A DNA stretch of 48,341 nucleotides from an uncultured bacterium (lineage in GTDB: Bacteria > Planctomycetota > Phycisphaerae > Phycisphaerales > UBA1924). The notes below the pieces were generated by a model. The model worked only from the letters and a program-made list of their open reading frames with translations. It was not told the origin of the DNA and ran no database searches. This document shows, piece after piece, positions 1 to 9,051 of the stretch. Positions within the stretch are counted from its first letter, which is position 1. Every line of letters begins with the position of its first letter. The position numbers and the translations under genes are program-made. The stretch covers positions 1 to 48,341 of the forward strand of contig CAILKP010000019.1 of the NCBI GenBank assembly GCA_903834785.1, given 5' to 3'.

Positions 1-30
1 CGGCCGCTTCGCAACATCTGACCTCAACAG

Positions 31-58
31 AACAACCCCGGCTCTCGCCGGGGTTGTT
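31..58 (+). terminator. Strong hairpin terminator at left edge
   Basis: A perfect 12-bp stem (AACAACCCCGGC paired with GCCGGGGTTGTT) closes on the loop TCTC and is followed on the plus strand by TCTTTCTC. The pyrimidine-rich tail favours termination of a plus-strand transcript entering from the left. In frame 1 the first 21 bases read as six codons and then TGA, which could be the end of such a gene, but this is too short to call. The stem itself carries A-rich and T-rich ends, so it may also stop the minus-strand cysE-cysK transcript. Confidence 0.75.
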
Positions 59-106
59 TCTTTCTCACCGCTCCTGGCGGCGGCTCTCTCCCGCTCTCTC
101 CTCTGC

Positions 107-1027
107 TCAGTTCGCCGGGAACAGCCCCTCGATCGAGAGGTACCGCTCACCGGTGTCGTAGTTAAAGCCCAGCACCCGCTGCCCCTTGGCCTGCGTCGTC
201 AGCCACTGCGCGACCGCCGCCAGCGTCGCACCGCTGGAAATGCCCACAAACACCCCCTCGCTGCTGGCCGACCTTCTCGCAAAGTCCTTGGCCGCCTCGT
301 CGGTGACCTGGATGATCCCGTCCAGCACCGCCCGATCCAGGATCGACGGCACAAAGCCTGCACCAATCCCCTGGATCCCGTGCGGCGTGTGCGTCCCGCC
401 GCTCAGCACCGGCGACTTGACCGGCTCCACCGCAATCACCTTCAGCTTCGGCCACTGCAGCTTCAGCACCCGCCCCACACCGGTGATGTGCCCGCCCGTG
501 CCCACACCCGTAATGATCGCATCCAGCCCCTGCGGGAAGTCACGCAGAATCTCCTGCGCCGTCGTCCGCTCGTGCACCAGCACGTTCGCCGTGTTGTCAA
601 ACTGCATCGGCATCCACGCCGGCGGCCGCTGCTCCACCAGCTCGCGCGCCTTGGCAATCGCCCCCTTCATCCCCAGCTCCCGCGGCGTCAGCACCAGCTC
701 CGCCCCGTACGCCCGCATGATCGCCCGCCGCTCCACGCTCATCGATTCGGGCATCACCAGCACCAGCTTGTACCCGCGCACCGCCGCCACCATCGCCAGC
801 CCCACACCCGTATTGCCCGAGGTCGGTTCAATGATCGTCGTTCCAGGCTTGAGCACCCCGCGCTCCTCGGCATCCTGCACCATCGCCAGCGCAATGCGGT
901 CCTTGATGCTCCCGCCCGGGTTGGCCTTCTCCAGCTTGATCCACACCTCATGGTCCGTGCCGAACAGCCGGTTCACCTTCACGTGCGGCGTGTTGCCGAT
1001 GGTCTCGAGAATGTTGCTTGCTTTCAT
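107..1027 (-). CDS. cysK: Cysteine synthase A (O-acetylserine sulfhydrylase)
   Basis: Pyridoxal-phosphate enzyme that makes L-cysteine from O-acetylserine and sulfide in the cytoplasm. The 306-residue chain has the family length. It starts with the ETIGNTP motif, carries the PLP lysine in GGSIKDRIA (about residue 42), the substrate/PLP loop TSGNTG (about 69-74), the glycine-rich phosphate loop [10 protein letters not shown] (about 174-183) and the C-terminal GISSGA motif. It lies 66 bases downstream of cysE on the same strand, so the acetyl donor and sulfhydrylase are probably co-transcribed; the two proteins form the cysteine synthase complex in other bacteria. The residues above favour CysK over cystathionine beta-synthase, though the CysK/CysM distinction was not tested. 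Confidence 0.95.
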   Translation of the reverse strand: MKASNILETIGNTPHVKVNRLFGTDHEVWIKLEKANPGGSIKDRIALAMVQDAEERGVLKPGTTIIEPTSGNTGVGLAMVAAVRGYKLVLVMPESMSVERRAIMRAYGAELVLTPRELGMKGAIAKARELVEQRPPAWMPMQFDNTANVLVHERTTAQEILRDFPQGLDAIITGVGTGGHITGVGRVLKLQWPKLKVIAVEPVKSPVLSGGTHTPHGIQGIGAGFVPSILDRAVLDGIIQVTDEAAKDFARRSASSEGVFVGISSGATLAAVAQWLTTQAKGQRVLGFNYDTGERYLSIEGLFPAN

Positions 1028-1093
1028 ATCATGTCTCCTGTGCTCTCTTTGGCCTGTGATTCTGTTGATCTCGCGCAGCTCCCTGCATCACGA

Positions 1094-1909
1094 TCAGATC
1101 GTGTACTCATCCCCCGCATCCGCCGGAAGTGCCGTGTCGCTCTTGCGCACAATCACCGACCCCGCCGGCACGCTCCGCGTCACCCACACGTTCCCGCCCA
1201 CCACGCTCCCGCGGCCGATCACCGTGTCCCCGCCCAGGATCGTCGCGTTGGCATAAATCGTCACATCATCCTCAATCGTCGGATGCCGCTTCGACCGCGC
1301 CGCCGCCCGGTTCACCCGCAGCGCACCCAGCGTCACGCCCTGGTACACCGTCACACGCTTGCCGATCACGCTCGTCTCGCCGATCACCACGCCCGTCCCG
1401 TGATCAATGCACAGCGGCCCGCCGATCGTCGCCCCCGGATGAATGTCCACCCCCGTCCGGCTGTGCGAGTATTCCGCCAGAAACCGCGGCAGCAGCGGCA
1501 CGCCGAAGTTCCATAGCCTGTTCGCCACCCGGTGCAGCACCGTGGCGGCAAAGCCCGGGTACGCGATGATCACCTCATCAACATGCCGCGCCGCCGGGTC
1601 CCGCTCCAGCGTGAACCGCGCATCGTCATACAACGCATCAGCCAGCTCCGGCAACGCCGCCACCAGCCGCCCCGTCCACTCCAGTTCCTTCGGTATCTGC
1701 AGCGCACCCGAGAGCCTCTCCGCCTCCGCGTGCAGCGAAGCAAGCTCCGGCCCGCCCAGCGCAATGCCGCCGCGGAAGTGGGGGAACAGCACCGCCCGCA
1801 CCGCCCGTACAAACGTGCCCGGATGCGGCGCCGTCACGCCCGACCATCCCGCCTGATCATGCCGCTGCCGCAGCGCCGCCGCAACCTGTTCAAACGCATG
1901 CTGACTCAA
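1094..1909 (-). CDS. cysE: Serine O-acetyltransferase
   Basis: Transfers acetyl from acetyl-CoA to L-serine, the step before CysK. An N-terminal helical part is followed by a left-handed beta-helix made of hexapeptide repeats (about residues 150-250). The two histidines of the family active site are visible in VDIHPGATIGG and IDHGTGVVIGET. I chose the TTG at 1909 because GGGAG sits 7 bases upstream; a longer frame opens at a TTG at 1999 but has no ribosome binding site and adds an unconserved Cys/Arg-rich stretch. The C-terminus ends DEYTI, and a C-terminal Ile is the feature known to insert into the CysK active site, which suits the adjacent cysK. Start uncertain, function clear. Confidence 0.92.
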   Translation of the reverse strand: MSQHAFEQVAAALRQRHDQAGWSGVTAPHPGTFVRAVRAVLFPHFRGGIALGGPELASLHAEAERLSGALQIPKELEWTGRLVAALPELADALYDDARFTLERDPAARHVDEVIIAYPGFAATVLHRVANRLWNFGVPLLPRFLAEYSHSRTGVDIHPGATIGGPLCIDHGTGVVIGETSVIGKRVTVYQGVTLGALRVNRAAARSKRHPTIEDDVTIYANATILGGDTVIGRGSVVGGNVWVTRSVPAGSVIVRKSDTALPADAGDEYTI

Positions 1910-2309
1910 CGCAATGCTCCCATCTCCCGGCAAGCACCGCCGCACGCCGCCACAAACGGGCAGGACGCAGCAAAGCCGCAGCCGGGAAAAAAACTTCAAA
2001 CTTGCTCGGAGGATGACCGGTTCACCGGACAGTCAGACTCGGGACCTTTTCAGCAGCCCGCATGCTTCACGCACGCGAACCGCTCGGGTCCGGCGACCAT
2101 CAACAGCAACAGGATCGACAACAACGGGTCATTGCATGTATCTTCCCGCCCCGCGACGCGAAGTCAAGTGAGCCCGTTTCCCGGATCTTTCCCGCATCAC
2201 CGCTTCAGATAATAATGAAAAACGCCGCCCCGATCATCTCGGGGCGGCGTCTGGATTCGTTTGAAATGTCAGTCAGGTCATCCGCGGCGGCCGGCCCAAC
2301 TCTCGCCGG
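1910..2309. other. Intergenic region upstream of cysE
   Basis: About 400 bases between the cysE start and the end of the sigma-factor gene. It holds the sigma-gene terminator (2217-2250) at one end and possibly an N-terminal extension of cysE at the other (to 1999). No ORF in it has recognisable protein features, and I see no convincing promoter hexamers, although the cysE promoter must lie here or further upstream. Confidence 0.4.
2217..2250 (-). terminator. Rho-independent terminator of sigma-factor gene
   Basis: A perfect 12-bp stem (ACGCCGCCCCGA at 2222-2233 paired with 2239-2250) has a 5-base loop. Read on the minus strand it is followed at once by TTTTTCATTATTAT. It lies 60 bases past the stop codon of the sigma factor. 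Confidence 0.9.
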
Positions 2310-3257
2310 TCAGCTGCCAAAGCTCCGCAGCAGCTTCCGCAGGTTGGGGTCATCATCCTCGATGTCATCAAGGTCCTGACTCTTGCGGAAGAACTGGCTC
2401 GGCCGGTCGCTGTTGAGCTGGCCGTTGAGTTTCCGCAGAGCCTCGTCAGCAATCTGCCGCACCCGCTCGCGCGAGATGCCGATTTCCGTGGCGATCTGCT
2501 TGAGCGTCAGCGGCTCCTGGCCGTCAAAGCCGAAGCGCATCCGCAGGATCCGTGCCTCGCGCTCATCGATGGCGTCCAGCAAGCGCCGGATTGTCGACAG
2601 CTCATCGTCCTTGACGATGAAGTCCGCCGGCTCGCCCAGCCGCGTGTCGGGCAGCATCTCCTCGAAGCTCATCGAGTCGCCCTTGTCATCCAGCGGCGCC
2701 TGCGGCGGTGCCTTCACCGCCTTGATCGCCCGCTTGATGATCCGCAGCTTGCGCATCGGCAGCTGCAGTTCGTCGGCCAGCTCCTGCAGGCTCGGTGCAC
2801 GCCCAAGGGCCGCTTCCAGCTTGCGGCTGGCCTGCTTCCACTTGGCGATCAGTTCGACCATGTACGCCGGAACGTGAATCGGCTGCACCGCGTTGATCAG
2901 CGCCCGCTTGATCGCCTGCTTGATCCACCAGCTGGCGTACGTGCTAAAACGTGCCCCCTGCGCCGGGTCAAAGCCCTCAACAGCGCGGAGCAGGCCCACG
3001 TTGCCCTCTTCAATCAGGTCCTGAAGCGTCAGGCCCCGGTTCATGTAGTTCTTGGCGATCGACACGACAAGCCGCAGGTTCGCGCGCACCATCCGCTCGC
3101 GCGATGCCGGGCAGTTGTCATTGATGATCGACCACCCCAGCAGCTTCTCCTCGTCAGAGGACAAAAGCTGCATCTCATTGATCTGCTTGAGGTAGAGCTG
3201 CAGGCCCGTCTGCAGATCCGCCGCGGCCGAGATGCGGAAGGACTTGGTCACTGACAC
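2310..3257 (-). CDS. RpoD/SigA-family RNA polymerase sigma factor
   Basis: Primary-type sigma-70 protein that directs RNA polymerase to promoters. Region 1.2 ([15 protein letters not shown] near the N-terminus), region 2 with the [18 protein letters not shown] and [12 protein letters not shown] helices, region 3, and the region 4 helix-turn-helix [19 protein letters not shown] are all present in order. At 315 residues it has no region 1.1 and no large non-conserved insertion, so it may be an RpoD-like group 2 factor and not the main housekeeping one. The frame is open to 3590, but the extra 111 codons show no sigma features; I chose GTG 3257 because an AAAGG box lies 9 bases upstream and region 1.2 follows directly. 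A GTG at 3251 is an alternative. It has its own terminator and diverges from the UVR-motif gene. Confidence 0.93.
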   Translation of the reverse strand: MSVTKSFRISAAADLQTGLQLYLKQINEMQLLSSDEEKLLGWSIINDNCPASRERMVRANLRLVVSIAKNYMNRGLTLQDLIEEGNVGLLRAVEGFDPAQGARFSTYASWWIKQAIKRALINAVQPIHVPAYMVELIAKWKQASRKLEAALGRAPSLQELADELQLPMRKLRIIKRAIKAVKAPPQAPLDDKGDSMSFEEMLPDTRLGEPADFIVKDDELSTIRRLLDAIDEREARILRMRFGFDGQEPLTLKQIATEIGISRERVRQIADEALRKLNGQLNSDRPSQFFRKSQDLDDIEDDDPNLRKLLRSFGS

Positions 3258-3643
3258 TCGAGAAAACCTTTCCGCGAAAAGAAGTTCGCGAGCACGCCCG
3301 GGCTGCGGAGCCGCAGATCCCGGCGTGCGTGGTGGGCAGTCACGTAACGTTACGCCGCCGCGGCACTCGGGATTCAACAGATCATCCGGATCTGCTGACG
3401 TCCCGTCATCGGCAGTTCCTGCCCGAGGTCCAACGAAAGCCCCTCTCATTGCATTGCCAGGGGCGGGCGCAGGTCGGCGATCTGACACAAACTCACATCC
3501 GTCCCCACCAAAGCCCGGTTCTTGGCCGTCAGATTCTCGGACCACCACCCGCTGGAACCCGCTTTTCGCCCCGCCGCGTTGGATATTCACGCGAACATTG
3601 CCCGCCAGCCGGGGGTATATTTCACGTAGACTGGCTCAAACAC
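3258..3643. other. Divergent intergenic region with 12-bp palindrome
   Basis: About 385 bases separate the divergent sigma-factor and UVR-motif genes. It contains the perfect palindrome CGTAACGTTACG (3343-3354) and a CTGCGG/CCGCAG inverted repeat (about 3303-3316). The sigma-gene frame stays open through most of it but lacks conserved features. No clear promoter pair was found. Confidence 0.4.
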
Positions 3644-4399
3644 ATGGCTGACCTCGATCTCTCCCAGATACTGGATCAATGGCCGCACGAACCCGGCAAG
3701 GTACAAGTCCGCCTTATTGAAGGTCAGGACGGGGAATCCCGGATCCAGGTCCGTCTGGACCTGGGCATTATCCAGATGCAAACCGAGGGTCGGCCCGACG
3801 GCCAGCGTCCCCGCGGCTTCGACTCGCTCCTGGAGTTCCATGAAGCCCGCCTCGATGAGCACACCGCCGAGCAGGGCTCCAGCCAGGGCTTCGTCCTGAG
3901 CCCCGAGGAATGCCGCGACCTGAAAGAAGAAGCCGCCCAGTTCTACCGGCGCTACACCGCGCTGTGGGTGCTGGAGGATTACGACGGCGTCGTCCGCGAC
4001 ACCACGCGCAACCTGCGTGCCCTGGACCTGCTCTCCAAGTTCGCCAGCACCGAGTCCGACCGCCACGAGATGGACCTGTTCCGCCCCTTCATCACCATGA
4101 TGCGGGCCCGCGCCCTGGCCAGCCAGGCCCTGCGCGACAACGAGGCCAAGGCCGCGCTCCATGCCATTGATGATGGCCTCGAGCAGCTCCGCCAGCACTA
4201 CTCCAGCACCGGGCAGGAGCCCGGGTTCGATCGTTCCAGCGAGGCGGCCACCCTCCGCTCCATGCGCGATGCACTGGTGCCCAAGCTGCCTGTCAGCCAG
4301 AAGTCCGATCTCCGCCGCCGGCTCGATGAAGCTCTCAAGAACGAGAACTACGAGCTGGCCGCCATCCTCCGCGACGAGCTGCGTCTGCTGGAAAGCTAA
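3644..4399 (+). CDS. UVR-motif (UvrB/UvrC motif) protein
   Basis: A 251-residue cytoplasmic protein with no signal peptide. The C-terminal 28 residues form a UVR motif (DLRRRLDEALKNENYELAAI, then LRDELRLLE), the helical hairpin that UvrB and UvrC use to bind each other and that also occurs in McsA-like and other adaptor proteins. The N-terminal part starts MADLDLSQILDQWP and is rich in beta-like stretches; the middle is helical. The frame is open from 3329, but ATG 3644 is the first start that removes a low-quality extension. It converges on the propeller-dockerin gene 26 bases away. The exact role is unknown; the motif is the only firm assignment. Confidence 0.82.
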   Translation: MADLDLSQILDQWPHEPGKVQVRLIEGQDGESRIQVRLDLGIIQMQTEGRPDGQRPRGFDSLLEFHEARLDEHTAEQGSSQGFVLSPEECRDLKEEAAQFYRRYTALWVLEDYDGVVRDTTRNLRALDLLSKFASTESDRHEMDLFRPFITMMRARALASQALRDNEAKAALHAIDDGLEQLRQHYSSTGQEPGFDRSSEAATLRSMRDALVPKLPVSQKSDLRRRLDEALKNENYELAAILRDELRLLES

Positions 4400-4425
4400 C
4401 CCGCCGCACCCGCCGCTGCGTGCTT

Positions 4426-6024
4426 TCAGCACCCGGCGCTGAAGGCGTTGATGAACTCGATAAAGTCCGTGCCGTCGATGGTCCCGTCGGCGATCACATC
4501 CGCCGCGGCATCCACGCTGGCATCACCGATGGCAAACGAGTTGATGAAGGCGATGAAGTCGTCACCATCAACGGTGCCATCGGCGGTGATGTCCGCCAGA
4601 CACGCCGGCGGCGGTGGGGGAGGGGCCGTCCGCACCGTGATGAACACATCGTGCACACCGTTGGTGTCGCCGGCTACCAGATTGGTCGCCAGTGAATCAA
4701 ACGCGGTAACCAGCCCGTCGAACGAAAGCGAGGGATGGGCCGAGCTGTTGTCGCACCACGGCGCATCATCGGGCAGTGCGCCCGGGCCGGGGGCCGGCCC
4801 GGTGCCGCCGAGGCCGAAGCTCAGCCGCAGGGGCACAGCAGGGGCCGACTGCAGGTCGTACAGCAGCACATCGGCCGCACCGTTGTCATCACCCGGGTAC
4901 AGCGTGTTGTCGGTCGTTGACACGGCGATGAATCGGCCGTTGCCGCTGAACGCCGGCCGCGCTGCACCGCCCACGACCGCACCGCCTCCCGCGCCGGGCA
5001 GCGGCTGGGTCAGCCGAACGGTGCTCTCGGCCGTCAGGTCCCGCACGTACACATTGGCCAGCGCTGTGGCCTGCCCCGTGACATCCGCAAAGCTCGTAAA
5101 CGCAACCAGTGTGCCCGCACGGTTGATCGTCGCGTTGGAACTCGAGCCGGTGATCTGCCCGCCGGCCGCAGTCAGCGAGACACGCGTCGTCGCCCCCGCG
5201 CTGACCCGCCGCAGGAAGATATCGCTGACCAGGTTGGTATCGCCCGGCACCAGGTTGCGCGAGGCGGAACGGAACGCCACCGTATCGCCGTCGCCGCTGA
5301 TGTCCGGCCCGCTGGAGACGCGGTCGCCGGTCAGTCCTTCGGTGCTGGTGCTGATGCGGATGGTGGTGCCGGTCTGACGGTCGTGGCGGTAGATCTGCGT
5401 GGTGCCGGCCATCCCGCCCGGCGCCAGATCGCCGGCGTTGGAGGCGAAGGCAACATACCGGCCATCAGCCGAGATCACCGGTCCCAGTACATCAGCACTC
5501 GCCGCACCAGCCTGCGTGCCCGCGCTGCTCACGCTCACGCGCGTGATAGCTCCGGTCTGCCGCTCCCAGACAAACACATCCGCCGCGGCATTGGTGTCGC
5601 CCGCGACCAGGTTCGTCGCCAGGGACTCAAAGACAACCGCCGAGCCATCCCCGCTGATGCGGGCCGGGCCGCTGGCATCATCACCGGGCGTCCCGGCGAC
5701 GCCGGAGACCAGCACGGTGGTGTCCAGCACCCGGTCGCGCAGATACACCTGCCGGCCGGTGATCGTCCGACCCTCAATGAGGTTCGGTGCCACCGAGCAG
5801 AAGACGATGTAGCGACCATCATCGCTGATGCCCTGACACGTGCTGCCGTCATCGATGCCGCCATCGGTCGGCTGTGCCTGGGTGCCTGCGGAGCTCACGC
5901 TCACACGATCAACCGTCTGTGCCGCGGTGGTGGAGGCGGTCAGAGCCGCCGCGGTCGCCATGCCCGCCAGAAGCAGCCACTCGCGGGCGGTGGCGGTCGG
6001 GTTGGCACGAGGGCTGTGAATCAT
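4426..6024 (-). CDS. Secreted beta-propeller protein with GC-type dockerin
   Basis: A 532-residue exported protein. The N-terminus has a hydrophobic segment (WLLLAGMATAAALTAS) ending near AAAQ-type residues, consistent with a signal peptide. The body is a series of PD40/TolB-like propeller blades: units of the form ISxDGRYVAF followed by NLVAGDTNxxxDVF recur at least four times. After a proline run, the last 58 residues form a dockerin-like pair (ITADGTVDGDDFIAFINSF and VIADGTIDGTDFIEFINAF) ending SAGC. The ATG at 6024 was preferred to the GTG at 6102 because the signal peptide follows it. It is a paralogue of the next gene (6304-7803). The dockerin Asp pattern suggests calcium binding; the ligand of the propeller is unknown. 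Confidence 0.88.
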   Translation of the reverse strand: MIHSPRANPTATAREWLLLAGMATAAALTASTTAAQTVDRVSVSSAGTQAQPTDGGIDDGSTCQGISDDGRYIVFCSVAPNLIEGRTITGRQVYLRDRVLDTTVLVSGVAGTPGDDASGPARISGDGSAVVFESLATNLVAGDTNAAADVFVWERQTGAITRVSVSSAGTQAGAASADVLGPVISADGRYVAFASNAGDLAPGGMAGTTQIYRHDRQTGTTIRISTSTEGLTGDRVSSGPDISGDGDTVAFRSASRNLVPGDTNLVSDIFLRRVSAGATTRVSLTAAGGQITGSSSNATINRAGTLVAFTSFADVTGQATALANVYVRDLTAESTVRLTQPLPGAGGGAVVGGAARPAFSGNGRFIAVSTTDNTLYPGDDNGAADVLLYDLQSAPAVPLRLSFGLGGTGPAPGPGALPDDAPWCDNSSAHPSLSFDGLVTAFDSLATNLVAGDTNGVHDVFITVRTAPPPPPPACLADITADGTVDGDDFIAFINSFAIGDASVDAAADVIADGTIDGTDFIEFINAFSAGC

Positions 6025-6212
6025 CTCGGGGCTGAACTCCTGCAACTCCTGGGCGCCACGACAAGGTGGTCCGCTAACTCGCTCGATCACTGCCCCATCC
6101 ACCCGTGGCCTCCGCCGTCCCGACTCCTGCGGGTCGGGTGCGAGAGATTACCCCACGTCACGTCCGCGGCAAGCGAACGAGGCATCAAGTCTGCAATAAC
6201 CATCAAACAGAC

Positions 6213-6256
6213 GCCGCGGGCGGACCCTCGGCACGTCCGATGGTCCGCCCGCGGCG
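6213..6256 (-). terminator. Hairpin terminator after propeller gene 6304-7803
   Basis: A perfect 15-bp stem (6213-6227 with 6242-6256) has a 14-base loop. On the minus strand it is followed by TCTGTTTGATGG, a weak T-rich tail. It lies 48 bases beyond the stop of the upstream propeller gene and before the next one, so the two paralogues are probably separate transcripts. The weak tail lowers confidence. Confidence 0.6.
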
Positions 6257-6303
6257 GTGATAATCACGCCCGGTCAGGAGTTCTCCCGGCGGCGAAGCCG
6301 CGA

Positions 6304-7803
6304 TCAGCACCCAGCCGAGAAGGCGTTGATGAACTCGATGAAGTCCGTGCCGTCGATCGTCCCATCGACGACGACATCGGCCGCCGGATCGATGGTCGCA
6401 TCACCGATGGCGAAGCTGTTGATGAAGGCGATGAAGTCGCCACCATCAACCGAGCCGTCGGCCACCACATCGGCCAGGCACGTCGGGTTGGCGGGCGTGG
6501 CGTCGTAGCTGAAAATGTCGCTGAGGCCGTTGAAGTCCGTGGTGATGAAGTTGGCCGCATCGGACTCAAAGACCACCAGCGAGCCGTTGAAGTTCGATGC
6601 GGGGCTGGTGCAGGCGCCCAGTGCCGGCGATCCGTTGATGAGCGTGAGCTGGCTCAGCGTGCCGGCTGCGCGGTCGTAGGCGATCACATCCTCCAGACCG
6701 TTGGTGTCACCGGCCACGAGGTTGTCGGTGAACGTCGAGAAGATGACCCGTGAGCCGTCACCGGAGAACACGGCCGTGCCCTCGCCGCCGCTGCCGGTGG
6801 TGATGCGGGTGGTCGTGCCCGCGGCAAGGTCGCGCAGGTACAGCTGTGTCAGCGTGCTGGCCGAACCGGTGACGTTGCCGGTGTGGAAGAACAGCACCAC
6901 GCTGCCGTCGCGGCTGATGGCCGGAACGGTGGGAGCACCCGAGGTGATCTGGCCGCCGGTGCTGGTCAGCGAGACGCGGGTGATCGACTGCGTGCTGACG
7001 GTGCGGATGAAGATGTCATTGATCGCGTTGGTGTCACCCGGCACCAGGTCGCTGGCCGCCGAGCGGAACGCGATGCGATCACCATTGCCGCTGATGGTGG
7101 GCGTGGTCGAAAGCGAGCCAGCCGCCGTTCCGGCCGGGGTCACGCTCACGCGCATGGTGCTGCCGGTCTGGCGGTCGTGCCGGTAGATGTGCGAGCGGTT
7201 GGTGCCGCCGGGCGTGGTGACCAGGTTGCTGGCGGTGCTGCTGAAGGCGACGTAGCGGCCATCGGCGGAGATGGCCGGACCGAAGGCGTCGCTGGCGGGC
7301 CGATCGGCCTGCGCACCGGTGCTCGAGACGCTGACGCGGGTGATGTTGCCGCTGGCGCGATCCCAGACGAACACATCGATGGATCCGTTCGTATCGCCGG
7401 TCACCAGGTCGCTGGCGGCGGACTGGAACACAACCGTCGATCCGTCGCCGCTGATCTTGGGCAGCTCGCTGGCGCCGTTGCCGCCGATGCCGGCCGTGCC
7501 GCGGCTGACGAGCGTGGTGGTGCCGAGCTGACGATCGCGGAGGTAGATCTGCGTGCCGGTGGTGAACTCAAAGTCGACGAGGTTGTTGGCGTTTGACTGA
7601 AAGACCACGAAGCGGCCATCGTCGGAGACGGAAGGGTTGAACGCCCCGTTAAAGAAGCCGCCACCGGTGGTGGTGCTTTCAACCCCGGAACTGCTGACGC
7701 TCTCGCGGGCGAAAATCTGGCCGCGGGCTGCGGCATTGGAAAGAGACATTGCCGGCAGCCCGGACAGGGTGGCGAGGAGGACGGCGCGGTTGGTCGGGGA
7801 CAT
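6304..7803 (-). CDS. Secreted beta-propeller protein with GC-type dockerin, paralogue
   Basis: A 499-residue exported protein with the same plan as its neighbour at 4426-6024: N-terminal hydrophobic signal (RAVLLATLSGLPAMSLSNAA), propeller blades with repeated ISxDGRYVAF and ASDLVPGDTN / TDNLVAGDTN motifs, and a C-terminal dockerin-like pair ending SAGC. The sequence FINSFAIGDA is shared exactly by the two dockerins. AAGGA lies 7 bases before the ATG, supporting the start. Tandem duplication is the simplest origin. Function unknown; the propeller may bind a ligand at the cell surface while the dockerin serves for anchoring or assembly. Confidence 0.88.
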   Translation of the reverse strand: MSPTNRAVLLATLSGLPAMSLSNAAARGQIFARESVSSSGVESTTTGGGFFNGAFNPSVSDDGRFVVFQSNANNLVDFEFTTGTQIYLRDRQLGTTTLVSRGTAGIGGNGASELPKISGDGSTVVFQSAASDLVTGDTNGSIDVFVWDRASGNITRVSVSSTGAQADRPASDAFGPAISADGRYVAFSSTASNLVTTPGGTNRSHIYRHDRQTGSTMRVSVTPAGTAAGSLSTTPTISGNGDRIAFRSAASDLVPGDTNAINDIFIRTVSTQSITRVSLTSTGGQITSGAPTVPAISRDGSVVLFFHTGNVTGSASTLTQLYLRDLAAGTTTRITTGSGGEGTAVFSGDGSRVIFSTFTDNLVAGDTNGLEDVIAYDRAAGTLSQLTLINGSPALGACTSPASNFNGSLVVFESDAANFITTDFNGLSDIFSYDATPANPTCLADVVADGSVDGGDFIAFINSFAIGDATIDPAADVVVDGTIDGTDFIEFINAFSAGC

Positions 7804-8004
7804 CGATCGTTCCTTACTGGATAAAGCTGGTGCCGGCGACCCACTCTGGCCGAACTACCATTACTTCTAGAATACTCGCATGGGCTCAGATCTGCTGGCT
7901 GGCAAGCCGAAACCACCGGCCAGCAGCGATGAGATCAAGAGATCTTTGCATATCCTGTGTCCCATAACATCTTCGCCCGCTTGATGAACCTGCAGGACGC
8001 ATCC

Positions 8005-9051
8005 ATGTTCGCACCGACCGCCAATCCCCGTTCTGAGTATTCGTCTGACCGCCGTTCCGCCGCCCGGCGTGCAGCGATGTTGATGCTGGCCGCCGGTCTG
8101 GGGCTGGTGGGACCGATGGGTGGCTGCGCCGGCACGGGCAAGTCGGGCTCGGGCGTCTCCGGCACGCCGGTGAAGGCCGATCCGAGTCTGGCGGCGGCAC
8201 AGGCCGCGCTGGACCGCAACGACCGCACCGGTGCGAGGCTGGAGCTGCTCAAGGTCATCGAGACCAACCCGACCATGAGCGAGGCCCAGATCGTGCTCGG
8301 CGAGATGCTCTTTGATGAGGGCAACTACGAGGCGGCCGAGCCGCGCTTTCGCCGCGCTGCCGAGCTGGAGCCGCAGAGCTTCCGGGCCCAGTTCATGCAC
8401 GGTCTGACACTGCACGCACTCAACCGGCTTCAGGATGCCGTCAGTGCGTACCTGCGTGCGCTGAAAATCAACCCCAACGACTTTGATGCCAACGTCAACG
8501 TGGCCAGCGCGTACTTCGCCATTGGTGAGGCTCCGCAGGCACTGCCCTTTGCCCAGCAGAGCGTGCGGCTGAATCCGCGGCACGGTCAGGCGCGGTACAA
8601 CCTGGGTGCGATCCTGGCCGCACTGGACCGCCACGAAGAGGCGATCGTTGAGTATCAGCAGGCCACGGAGCTGGTGGCGATCACGCCGCAGCTGCTGGTC
8701 TCGCTGAGTGAAAGCCTGATGCGCACCAAGCGGTACGAGGAAGCGCGGGCTGCGTTGGAACGCTCGATCAAGATGCAACCGAGCCCGCTGGCCTATGAGC
8801 GACTTGGCTCGTGCCAGTTCCGTCTTGGCGGCCCGGCCGAGGCACTGACGGCTTTTGAGGCGGCGGTGAAGCTGGACCCGGATTACTTCCCCGCGCTCAA
8901 CGGCGTCGGCGTGTGCGAACTGAACCGCTGGATCGACTCCAACCGCACCGATGAAGCGGCCCGCCAGCGCGGTCTGGGCGCACTGCGCCGCTCACTGCAG
9001 CTCAAGCGTGCCCAGCCCAAGGTTGAGGACCTGCTGAGCCGGTACCGCTAA
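8005..9051 (+). CDS. TPR-repeat protein, probably exported lipoprotein
   Basis: A 348-residue protein with about six tetratricopeptide repeats (for example NYEAAEPRFRRAAELEP, RLQDAVSAYLRALKINP, RHEEAIVEYQQATEL), a helical scaffold for protein-protein contacts. The N-terminus has arginines (DRRSAARR), a hydrophobic stretch (AAMLMLAAGLGLVG) and then GPMGGC, which resembles a lipobox, so the mature protein may be lipid-anchored at the Cys. The frame is open from a GTG at 7957; I chose ATG 8005 because AGGA lies 7 bases upstream. Its last 60 bases overlap the 3' end of the small gene on the opposite strand. No specific partner can be named. Confidence 0.88.
   Translation: MFAPTANPRSEYSSDRRSAARRAAMLMLAAGLGLVGPMGGCAGTGKSGSGVSGTPVKADPSLAAAQAALDRNDRTGARLELLKVIETNPTMSEAQIVLGEMLFDEGNYEAAEPRFRRAAELEPQSFRAQFMHGLTLHALNRLQDAVSAYLRALKINPNDFDANVNVASAYFAIGEAPQALPFAQQSVRLNPRHGQARYNLGAILAALDRHEEAIVEYQQATELVAITPQLLVSLSESLMRTKRYEEARAALERSIKMQPSPLAYERLGSCQFRLGGPAEALTAFEAAVKLDPDYFPALNGVGVCELNRWIDSNRTDEAARQRGLGALRRSLQLKRAQPKVEDLLSRYR

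Noticed and set aside
1..21. 3' end of a plus-strand gene at the left edge
   Set aside because: The frame reads six codons and a TGA just before a terminator, which is suggestive, but there is too little sequence to support a gene.
3258..3590. 111-codon N-terminal extension of the sigma factor
   Set aside because: The extension lacks sigma region 1.1 features, has no ribosome binding site at its start and contains the 12-bp palindrome.
5383..6753. A 456-codon plus-strand frame across the propeller genes
   Set aside because: It spans the ends of two minus-strand genes and the hairpin between them; the product is Arg/Ala/Gly-rich with no motifs.
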